Shown here: piece after piece, positions 1-5,270 of the stretch
How positions within the stretch are numbered: the first letter of the stretch is position 1
Layout: every line of letters begins with the position of its first letter
Source of the DNA: Acidimicrobiia bacterium
GTDB lineage: Bacteria > Actinomycetota > Acidimicrobiia > Acidimicrobiales > Aldehydirespiratoraceae
Assembly: GCA_022824605.1 (NCBI GenBank)
Contig: JAJDZO010000211.1
Span: forward strand, 1 to 5,270
DNA: 5,270 bases
Direction: 5' to 3'
Made by a program: the position numbers and the translations under genes
Notes under the pieces: generated by a model
Databases searched by the model: none
What the model saw: the letters and a program-made list of their open reading frames with translations, nothing else
Told to the model about the DNA's origin: nothing

Positions 1-1278
1 GAAGATCAGCGTGGGCGGTCCGGCGGTGAGCACCAGCCTCAGCGCCAGCATCGTGCGGGCCAACTCGCCGCCGCTGGCCACCGAGTTGAGGGGCAAGAAG
101 TCGTGGCCGCGGTTGGCGGCGAGGCGGAACGAGACCTGCTCCCCCGCGTCGCCGTCCACCGCGACGGCGAGACGGGCACCGGACATGGCCAACTCACCGA
201 GCCGTTCCTCGACGGCGGCGGCCAGCCGGGGCGCGGCCGCGGCCCGTTCGGCCAGCACGCGGGACTTCTCGGCCGCGAGACGCTCGGAACTCTCCGACCG
301 TCGGCGCTCCAGCGCCGCGGCCCGATCCTCGTGAGCCTCCAGCTGTGCGAGCCGCTCGGCGGCCTGCCCCCGGAAGTCGAGCACATCGCCGAGCGTCGAG
401 CCGTACTTGCGCCGAAGATCGGCCAGGCACTGCCGGCGGTCGCGCAGCGCAGCCAGAGCGGCCGGATCGTCGTCGATGGCCTCGGCGCGGATCCTGGCCT
501 CGGTTGCGATGTCCGCGATCTCGGCGGACGCGTCGGCTATGCGGCCGGCGAGGTCGGCGAAGCTCTCACGATCAACCAAAACAGCCTCGGCCGTGCCCAG
601 CCCGTCTGCCACTGAGCCGTCGGCGCCGAGCAGTGCGATCACCCGGGCAGCGGCCTCTCGCAGTGCGGCAGCATCGGCCAGCATCGACTCCTGGCGGTCG
701 AGGCGCTCGTCCTCGTCGGGATCAGCGATGGCGGCGCCGTCGATCTCGGTGAGCTGATGTTGCAGCAAGTCCATCTCCCGGAGACGGGCTCGGGTGTCGC
801 CGCCGAGTTCGCCGAGAGCGGCGTCGATGGCTCGCAGGTCGTCGGCCAGGTTCTGGAGCGCGACCGTGTCGACTGCGCCGAACGCGTCTAGGGCGGCTCG
901 CTGCACCCGTCCCCGCAGCAGCGACTGGTGGGCGTGCTGGCCGTGCAGATCGATGAGCTCGCGACCCAACTCTCCGAGGGCGCCGACGGTGGCCAGATGG
1001 CCGTCGATATAGGCCCGGGAACGGCCGTCGGCGGGGATGACACGGCGCACCACCACCTCGGCGTCGCCGGTGACGAAACGTCCCTCGATCTCGGCCTGCG
1101 ACGCCCCGGGCCGCACCAGCGCCGCGTCGGCGCGGCCACCGACGAGCAGGTCGATGGCCCCCACCACCAGGGTCTTGCCTGCGCCGGTCTCGCCGGTGAC
1201 CGCGGTCATGCCGGCACCGAACACCACCGACATCTCCTCGATCACCCCGAGGTCGCGCACCGCCAGTTCAGCCAGCAA
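1..1278 (-). CDS. recN: DNA repair ATPase RecN (3' end beyond the window)
   Basis: RecN is an SMC-like ABC ATPase that acts on the chromosome early in double-strand-break repair by homologous recombination. The frame reads without a stop for 426 codons from TTG at 1278 to the left edge; the family is about 550-590 residues, so roughly the last quarter is outside. Seen: N-terminal MLAELAVRDLGVI, Walker A GETGAGKT (residues 29-36), RSRAY (86-90), HGQHAHQ (112-118), a long Ala/Glu/Arg-rich segment of coiled-coil type (about 125-365) containing QLTEID (175-180) and RRKYG (289-293), then the ABC signature SGGELARTM (402-410). Walker B, D-loop and H-loop should follow off the window. TTG 1278 is preferred because GAGG lies 6 nt upstream and the protein then starts as RecN proteins usually do; TTG 1284 in the same frame is the alternative. 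It is last of the five genes, about 20 nt after the NAD kinase stop. No frameshift or missing motif in the visible part. Confidence 0.96.
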   Translation of the reverse strand, partial: MLAELAVRDLGVIEEMSVVFGAGMTAVTGETGAGKTLVVGAIDLLVGGRADAALVRPGASQAEIEGRFVTGDAEVVVRRVIPADGRSRAYIDGHLATVGALGELGRELIDLHGQHAHQSLLRGRVQRAALDAFGAVDTVALQNLADDLRAIDAALGELGGDTRARLREMDLLQHQLTEIDGAAIADPDEDERLDRQESMLADAAALREAAARVIALLGADGSVADGLGTAEAVLVDRESFADLAGRIADASAEIADIATEARIRAEAIDDDPAALAALRDRRQCLADLRRKYGSTLGDVLDFRGQAAERLAQLEAHEDRAAALERRRSESSERLAAEKSRVLAERAAAAPRLAAAVEERLGELAMSGARLAVAVDGDAGEQVSFRLAANRGHDFLPLNSVASGGELARTMLALRLVLTAGPPTLIF

Positions 1279-1284
1279 GCGCAA

Positions 1285-1288
1285 CCTC
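1285..1288 (-). promoter_or_regulatory. Shine-Dalgarno site of recN
   Basis: GAGG on the minus strand ends 6 nt before TTG 1278, in the short gap after the NAD kinase stop. It directly abuts the other in-frame TTG at 1284, which would be far too close for initiation, so it favours the TTG at 1278. An in-frame stop at about 1306-1308 prevents any start further upstream. Confidence 0.6.
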
Positions 1289-1298
1289 GCAGGCCGCC

Positions 1299-2165
1299 TC
1301 AGCGGTCATTGAGCCCGAACTTCGTCTTGAGCACCTGATGGAACCGCCGGGCGCCGAAGGTCACCAGACGAGCGGGATGCGGCGACGCCGAACAGGCCAC
1401 CACGTCGTGCTCACGCAGTTCGGCCAGCCGGCGGCCGTCCACCGAGAGCACCGCGCCCCGATCCGAGAGCACCTCCAGTTGCAGTCTGGATTCGGCGGCC
1501 ACCACCATCGAGCGGTCGAAGAGCATGTGGGGCGACACCGGGGTTAGCAGCAGGGCCCGATGGGCGGGATCGATCACCGGACCGCCCGCCGACAGCGAGT
1601 AGGCGGTGGAGCCTGTCGGGGTGGACACGATCAGGCCGTCGGCCGCGTAGGTGCTGAACCGCTCGCCGTTGATCGACACCCCGAGACGCAGCGCATACGA
1701 GGCGGCGGGGCGCTCCACCACCGCCTCGTTCAACGCGAACTGCCGCCTCGGTTCCGATCCCCCACCGCCGGCCGGGGCGTCGAACTCCACGGTGAGCAGC
1801 ATCCGCTCCTGTATGCCGTGGTCGCCGGCCAGCATCCGACCGATGGCGGTGCGGGCCTCCGACGGTGCCACCTCGGTGAGGTAGCCCATCCGGCCGAAGT
1901 TGACCCCGAGGATCGCCACGCCCGACTCGCCGACAAGCTCGACGGCGCGAAGGATCGAACCGTCCCCGCCGAGGGTCACGACCGCGTCCAGGCCCGCCGC
2001 GAAGCGTTCCGGTGCAACGGCCAGATCGGGGCACGACGCGGCCGCGGCCTCCTCGGGCGGCATGCGAACCTGATGACCCTCGGCGGCCAACCACTCTGAC
2101 AGCTCACGGGCCGCGGCGGTGGCCTCTGGACGGCCCCGATGCACGATCAGACCAACGGTCGCCAC
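1299..2165 (-). CDS. nadK: NAD kinase (ATP/polyphosphate-NAD kinase family)
   Basis: Cytosolic enzyme that phosphorylates NAD at the 2'-hydroxyl of its adenosine ribose to make NADP, the only de novo NADP source in bacteria. The 288-residue product matches the usual length. Seen in order: N-terminal beta strand VATVGLIVHRGRPEA; the diagnostic GGDGS (66-70), whose Asp is the catalytic residue of the family; NFGRMGYLTE (89-98); ALNEAVVER (144-152) with the NAD-binding Asn-Glu pair; and the conserved block DGLIVSTPTGSTAYSLSAGG (176-195). A Gly-rich loop at 132-137 sits where the family varies. GTG 2165 is chosen because it lies 5 nt after the tlyA stop, gives a family-like N terminus and has a purine-rich GGGGGAG 10 nt upstream. 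The frame stays open to 2348, but that extension is low-complexity Arg-rich sequence inside tlyA and is not real. The gene sits between tlyA and recN as in mycobacteria. Whether it uses ATP, polyphosphate or both cannot be read from the sequence. Confidence 0.96.
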   Translation of the reverse strand: MATVGLIVHRGRPEATAAARELSEWLAAEGHQVRMPPEEAAAASCPDLAVAPERFAAGLDAVVTLGGDGSILRAVELVGESGVAILGVNFGRMGYLTEVAPSEARTAIGRMLAGDHGIQERMLLTVEFDAPAGGGGSEPRRQFALNEAVVERPAASYALRLGVSINGERFSTYAADGLIVSTPTGSTAYSLSAGGPVIDPAHRALLLTPVSPHMLFDRSMVVAAESRLQLEVLSDRGAVLSVDGRRLAELREHDVVACSASPHPARLVTFGARRFHQVLKTKFGLNDR

Positions 2166-2170
2166 CGGTC

Positions 2171-2977
2171 TCAGACTCCCCCGACTCCGGCCACGATCCC
2201 CTCGACGGTGCCGTCGAGGTCGCTCAGTCCGGCTGCGTCGGCGCGAACGTCGGCGTGCACCAGGAACTCCACGTTGCCCTCGGCGCCGGTCAGAGGCGAG
2301 ACCATGACCCCCATGATGGCCGCTCCGGCGCCCACAACGGCGCGGCAAACCTCAAGCACGGTCCGACGCCACACTTCGGGATCGCGTATGACACCCCGGC
2401 CGCGGTCGGCTTCGGCCCGGCCCGCCTCGAACTGAGGCTTCACCAACACGACGACGTCGGCGGTTGCCAGCCGGCAGAGATCGGCCATGACCAGGCGCAG
2501 CGAGATGAACGAGACGTCGGCCACGACAAGAGGCGCCGGCCCGCCGACGGCAGCCTCGGCGACGTCGCGCACGTCGGTGCGCTCGAACGACGCCACCCTC
2601 GGGTCGGCCCGCAAGCGCTCGTGCAACTGGTTGCGGCCCACATCGACGGCCACCACGGCCGCGGCTCCGTGCTGCAGCAGGCAATCGGTGAAGCCCCCGG
2701 TTGACGCGCCGACGTCGATGGCCCGACACCCGGTCGCGTCGATGCCGAATCCGGCCAGCGCGGCCTCCAGTTTGTGCCCGCCCCGGGACACGTAGCGGGG
2801 CGGGTCGCCTCTCACCACGACGGGCTCGGCCGGGTCGACCAGGCGCGACGCCTTGGCCGCCACCGATCCGCCCACCGTCACCCGCCGCTCCTCGACGAGC
2901 CGCTGGGCCTCGGTGCGGCTGCCGGTCAGGCCGCGGCGCACCATCTCGATGTCGAGGCGCCGGCGCCTGGGGGTCAC
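2171..2977 (-). CDS. tlyA: TlyA family 16S/23S rRNA (cytidine-2'-O)-methyltransferase
   Basis: TlyA uses S-adenosylmethionine to 2'-O-methylate cytidines in helix 44 of 16S rRNA and, in two-target members, helix 69 of 23S rRNA; older annotations call it hemolysin A. The 268-residue product has the family length. Seen: an N-terminal S4 RNA-binding domain (about 7-66, with RLDIEMVRRGL and SRTEAQRLVEERRV), the linker RYVSRGGHKLEAAL (61-74), then a Rossmann/FtsJ-type methyltransferase domain with SAM-binding DVGASTGGFTDCLL (88-101), VADVSFISL (152-160), VKPQFE (179-184) and EGNVEF (233-238). Lys69, Asp154, Lys180 and Glu237 fit the K-D-K-E catalytic tetrad of this fold. The N-terminal part argues for the two-target long type (TlyAII) rather than the short 23S-only type; this is inference. 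GTG 2977 is chosen because a later start at Met12 would remove the conserved RLDIE segment. There is no convincing ribosome site before it, and it follows the hydrolase stop by 12 nt, so coupling is likely. In mycobacteria, loss of TlyA gives capreomycin/viomycin resistance. Confidence 0.95.
   Translation of the reverse strand: MTPRRRRLDIEMVRRGLTGSRTEAQRLVEERRVTVGGSVAAKASRLVDPAEPVVVRGDPPRYVSRGGHKLEAALAGFGIDATGCRAIDVGASTGGFTDCLLQHGAAAVVAVDVGRNQLHERLRADPRVASFERTDVRDVAEAAVGGPAPLVVADVSFISLRLVMADLCRLATADVVVLVKPQFEAGRAEADRGRGVIRDPEVWRRTVLEVCRAVVGAGAAIMGVMVSPLTGAEGNVEFLVHADVRADAAGLSDLDGTVEGIVAGVGGV
2176..2182 (-). promoter_or_regulatory. Likely Shine-Dalgarno site of the NAD kinase gene, within the tlyA 3' end
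   Basis: GGGGGAG on the minus strand lies in the last codons of tlyA, with 10 nt between it and GTG 2165. The spacing is slightly long. Because the site is inside tlyA and the tlyA stop falls between it and the start, NAD kinase translation is probably coupled to tlyA. Confidence 0.45.
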
Positions 2978-2989
2978 GAGTACGGCTGC

Positions 2990-3820
2990 TCAGCCCGCTA
3001 TTCGAGACTGGCGATCCAACCAGCCGAGAGTGAAGGCGTTCCACTCGGCCACCATCTCATGGAATGCGATGTGGCTGGAGTGAGGGCCTCCGAAGACGTG
3101 CATGGTCGAGCCTTCGATCGCCCGCTGCACTTCGAGCCCGTAGCGGGTCGGCACCTGCCAATCCACCTCTCCCGAGGTGATCAGGGTGGGCACCTCGATG
3201 GCTCCGAGACGGTCGAGCGTGTCGTGGGTCTTGTCGGCGTGGAAGTGGCCGAGCATCCCGGCCTTGGAGGGCGGATGCGGGTTCTCGAGGATGAAGCCCC
3301 GCTCGAAGGCCTCCACGGCCTCCGGCTGGTCGTTGATGAACGTCGGGCTGGCCACCCACAGCAGAGCGGTCCGGATGTACCCAGCGGGATCGTCGTGGAG
3401 GATGTAGGTCTCGTTGGTTTCGATCATGCGGATGAACCACTCGTCGGAGCGGCCCCAGGTGCAATGCAGTTGCAGGGTGGCCACCAGGCCGGGGTGGTTG
3501 ATCGCGAGTTCCTGCGCGGTGGCCGACCCGAGAGACAGGCCGGAGACGTGGGCTCGCTGCACCCCGAGGCTGTCACAGAGCGCGGCCGCGTCGTCGGCCA
3601 GGATGCGCATCGAGTAGTCGCCTACATCGGGCGGCTGGGTGGACCGTCCGGTGCCCCGGGCGTCGTAGGTGATGACCGTGTAGTGGTGCCGGTAGGCCTC
3701 GACTTGGGCGGCCCAGGTGGTGTGATCGGCTGCCGTGCCCATGATGAGCAGCAGGGGGTCTCCGGTTCCCTCGACCTGGTAGTACATCTCTATCCCGGTG
3801 GGCAGGTTGACGAAGGGCAT
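2990..3820 (-). CDS. Alpha/beta-fold hydrolase, substrate unknown
   Basis: A 276-residue soluble alpha/beta-hydrolase with no signal peptide or membrane segment. Seen: PLLLIMGTAADHTTW (22-36), where the oxyanion-loop His-Gly of many relatives is Met-Gly; YDARGTGRST (52-61), the typical strand-and-turn motif; nucleophile elbow GLSLG with Ser96 (94-98); a cap region of about 120-195 rich in Trp and Phe; SGEVDWQVP with Asp220 as the likely acid (216-224); and GGPHSSHIAFHE (244-255), where His247 aligns best with the catalytic His and His250 is an alternative. The overall look is of the enol-lactonase/methylesterase-like group, but the reaction cannot be assigned; an ester, lactone or C-C bond substrate is possible. 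ATG 3820 is chosen because AGAGGA lies 8 nt upstream and the protein then starts with the expected N-terminal strand. The frame continues upstream into the amidase gene, but that part has no family resemblance. The gene follows the amidase stop by 25 nt and precedes tlyA by 12 nt. Confidence 0.9.
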   Translation of the reverse strand: MPFVNLPTGIEMYYQVEGTGDPLLLIMGTAADHTTWAAQVEAYRHHYTVITYDARGTGRSTQPPDVGDYSMRILADDAAALCDSLGVQRAHVSGLSLGSATAQELAINHPGLVATLQLHCTWGRSDEWFIRMIETNETYILHDDPAGYIRTALLWVASPTFINDQPEAVEAFERGFILENPHPPSKAGMLGHFHADKTHDTLDRLGAIEVPTLITSGEVDWQVPTRYGLEVQRAIEGSTMHVFGGPHSSHIAFHEMVAEWNAFTLGWLDRQSRIAG

Positions 3821-3828
3821 CGCAGACG

Positions 3829-3834
3829 TCCTCT
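3829..3834 (-). promoter_or_regulatory. Shine-Dalgarno site of the alpha/beta-hydrolase gene
   Basis: AGAGGA on the minus strand stands 8 nt before ATG 3820, within the 25-nt gap after the amidase stop. It is the strongest ribosome-binding site in the window and decides against the upstream extension of this frame into the amidase gene. Confidence 0.7.
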
Positions 3835-3845
3835 CTGGTCTTGGC

Positions 3846-5240
3846 TCAGCCTGACGCGTGGGTGGCAGGCCGCCGGCCCCGGATGCCCGCGGCCGCTTCG
3901 AAACAGGCGCCGACCCGCAGCGCCATCTCCTCGTCGAATGGCGCGGCTGCGATCTGTAGCCCGATGGGCAGGCCGTGCCGGTCGAAGCCCGCGGGAACCG
4001 ACAGCGCGGGCAGACCCGACAGGTTGAACGGACCCGTGGTTCGCACATATGCGACGGCGACCGGCTCGGTGACCGAGCCGAAACCGAAGTCGTCGTCGCT
4101 CTTGAGCGCGGCGGTCGCGGGCAGGGTCGGAGTGGTCAGCACGTCCAGCCCGTTCGCCTTGAAGACGCTGCGAATCCCGTCCGCGATGGCCCGCCGGGCC
4201 TGCAGCGCCTTGAAGTAATGCTCGGGCTCCATCATCAGGCCGCCTACCAGCAGCGTGCGGATGAAGGGGGCGATCCGGTCGCAGTGGGTGCGCAGCAGCT
4301 CACGGTGGTAGGCGGCGGCCTCGGGGGCGAGGATCCCGAACTCGGCAGCCAGCCCGTGGTCCAGCTCAGGCACCTCCACGCTCACCAGGGATGCGCCTTG
4401 GCTGGCGAGCAGGTCGGCTGCCGACTCGAACGTATCGGCGACGTCGGGCTGCATGGGCTCCAGCGGCGCGCCTCTGAGCACCCCGATCCTGAGGGTGTCG
4501 ACGCCGCGGTCCAGGCTGCGCGAGTACTGCGGCACCGGCCTCGACGACGCCGACGGGTCGAGCGGGTCCGGTCCGGCGAGGACCTCGAGGGCCGCGGCGC
4601 TGCCTGCCACGGTGGCGGTGAGCGGCCCGAGGTGATCGAGCGACCACGCGAGCGCGGCCACGCCAGCACGCGACACCCGCCCGTAGGTGGCCTTGAGCCC
4701 CACCGTGCCGCACAACGACGCCGGGATGCGGATCGATCCGCCGGTGTCGCTGCCTATCGCCACCGGCACGATTCCGGCCGCCACCGCCGCGCCCGAGCCG
4801 CCGCTCGATCCTCCTGGAATCCGGCTGAGATCCCACGGGTTCGACGCCGGCGGGCTGTAGACGCCGCAGGCCAGTTCGTGGGTGGTGGTCTTGCCCACGA
4901 TCACCGCTCCGCCGGCGCGCAGGCGCCGCACCAGCGTGGCATCGGTCGTCGCCGGGGTCTCGGGATAGGCGGGCGAGCCGCACCGGGTGGGCAGCCCAGC
5001 CACATCGACTATGTCCTTGATCCCGACGGGCACCCCCATGAGGGGGCCGAGGTCTCGTCCCGCCGCGATGGCTTCGTCGGCCCGGTCGGCGGCTTCCAAC
5101 GCGCCGTCGGGATCCGTCACCACGAACGCCGACAGCTTGCCGTCGAGCTCGGCCGCCGCGGCCAGACTGGCCTCAGCGAGGTCGCGGCTGGTGGTGCTGC
5201 CGGCGCGCAGCGCCTGTGCGGCGTCGGTGACGGTGGTCAC
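3846..5240 (-). CDS. Amidase-signature family hydrolase
   Basis: Member of the amidase signature family, serine hydrolases that cleave carboxamides (or amidated/ureido substrates) with a Ser-cis-Ser-Lys triad. The 464-residue product has the family length. Seen: GPLMGVPVGIKDIVDVAGLPT (65-85) with catalytic Lys75; AGGAVIVGKTTTHELACG (109-126); the signature GGSSGGSGAAVAAG (143-156) with cis-Ser145; SDTGGSIRIPAS (164-175) with nucleophile Ser169, 24 residues after Ser145 as in fatty acid amide hydrolase; and the C-terminal GLPALSVPAG and GLPIGLQI motifs. No signal peptide is seen. GatA of the tRNA-dependent amidotransferase belongs to the same family, but the THELACG segment differs from the usual GatA sequence there, and no gatB or gatC lies downstream, so a free-standing amidase is more likely. 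Substrate unknown. GTG 5240 gives a family-like N terminus (VTDAAQALRAG), but no good ribosome site precedes it and the frame stays open to the right edge, so the true start may be further upstream, outside the window. Confidence 0.93.
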   Translation of the reverse strand: MTTVTDAAQALRAGSTTSRDLAEASLAAAAELDGKLSAFVVTDPDGALEAADRADEAIAAGRDLGPLMGVPVGIKDIVDVAGLPTRCGSPAYPETPATTDATLVRRLRAGGAVIVGKTTTHELACGVYSPPASNPWDLSRIPGGSSGGSGAAVAAGIVPVAIGSDTGGSIRIPASLCGTVGLKATYGRVSRAGVAALAWSLDHLGPLTATVAGSAAALEVLAGPDPLDPSASSRPVPQYSRSLDRGVDTLRIGVLRGAPLEPMQPDVADTFESAADLLASQGASLVSVEVPELDHGLAAEFGILAPEAAAYHRELLRTHCDRIAPFIRTLLVGGLMMEPEHYFKALQARRAIADGIRSVFKANGLDVLTTPTLPATAALKSDDDFGFGSVTEPVAVAYVRTTGPFNLSGLPALSVPAGFDRHGLPIGLQIAAAPFDEEMALRVGACFEAAAGIRGRRPATHASG

Positions 5241-5270
5241 GCCCGAGAGGTCTCGTCGGCCGGCCAGCTC

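Noticed and set aside
1..1278. recN as a broken gene, because several short minus-strand open frames lie in this region
   Set aside because: Those are shadows in other frames. The correct frame reads through without a stop from TTG 1278 to the window edge and keeps all expected motifs in order.
2166..2348. N-terminal extension of NAD kinase from an upstream ATG at 2348
   Set aside because: The extra 61 residues are almost all Arg, Gly, Ser and Pro, lie inside tlyA, and have no counterpart in the family.
2012..2704. 230-codon plus-strand open frame across the NAD kinase/tlyA junction
   Set aside because: Antisense shadow: no family motif, and it opposes two well-supported genes.
2352..3044. 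230-codon minus-strand open frame overlapping tlyA in another frame
   Set aside because: The product is Arg/Gly-rich low-complexity sequence, whereas the overlapping frame gives a complete TlyA.
2774..4027. 417-codon open frame on the plus strand, antisense to tlyA, the hydrolase and the amidase
   Set aside because: It runs across three genes that each carry clear family motifs, its translation has no recognisable domain and is rich in Gly, Arg, His and Pro, and long antisense frames are common in GC-rich DNA.
3821..4048. N-terminal extension of the alpha/beta-hydrolase from a start at 4048
   Set aside because: It overlaps the amidase 3' end, resembles nothing in the family, and ATG 3820 has a strong ribosome-binding site.
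3846..5240. Amidase as GatA of the Glu-tRNA(Gln)/Asp-tRNA(Asn) amidotransferase
   Set aside because: Same superfamily and triad, but the segment after GKTTT reads HELACGVYSPPAS rather than a GatA-like sequence, and the downstream neighbours are not gatB or gatC.

Overview
The window is one tightly packed run of five genes, all on the minus strand, in clearly high-GC DNA. Read in the direction of transcription (right to left) they are an amidase-signature hydrolase, an alpha/beta-hydrolase, TlyA (S4-domain rRNA 2'-O-methyltransferase), NAD kinase, and RecN (DNA repair ATPase), the last cut off by the left window edge. The gaps are 25, 12, 5 and about 20 nt, so there is no room for internal terminators or separate regulatory regions, and a single operon is the simplest reading.

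The order tlyA - NAD kinase - recN is a well-known actinobacterial arrangement (for example Mycobacterium tuberculosis Rv1694-Rv1695-Rv1696). With the GC-rich codon use and frequent GTG/TTG starts (four of the five chosen starts), it points to an actinomycete. The proteins are diverged from what I recall of the mycobacterial ones, so a non-mycobacterial lineage, possibly Acidimicrobiia-like, is plausible; that placement is a guess.

Layout: 1-1278 recN (3' end missing); 1299-2165 NAD kinase; 2171-2977 tlyA; 2990-3820 alpha/beta-hydrolase; 3846-5240 amidase, whose frame stays open to the right edge. No RNA gene, mobile element, CRISPR array, repeat array or terminator is visible, and no stretch over 30 bases is without a gene.

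The three downstream genes are housekeeping: ribosome modification, NADP supply and double-strand-break repair. The two upstream hydrolases have no obvious mechanistic link to them and may simply share the transcript; whether they act together on an amide or ester substrate cannot be decided here. I see no evidence of a new system. The findings are mostly start-site, active-site and operon-context points.
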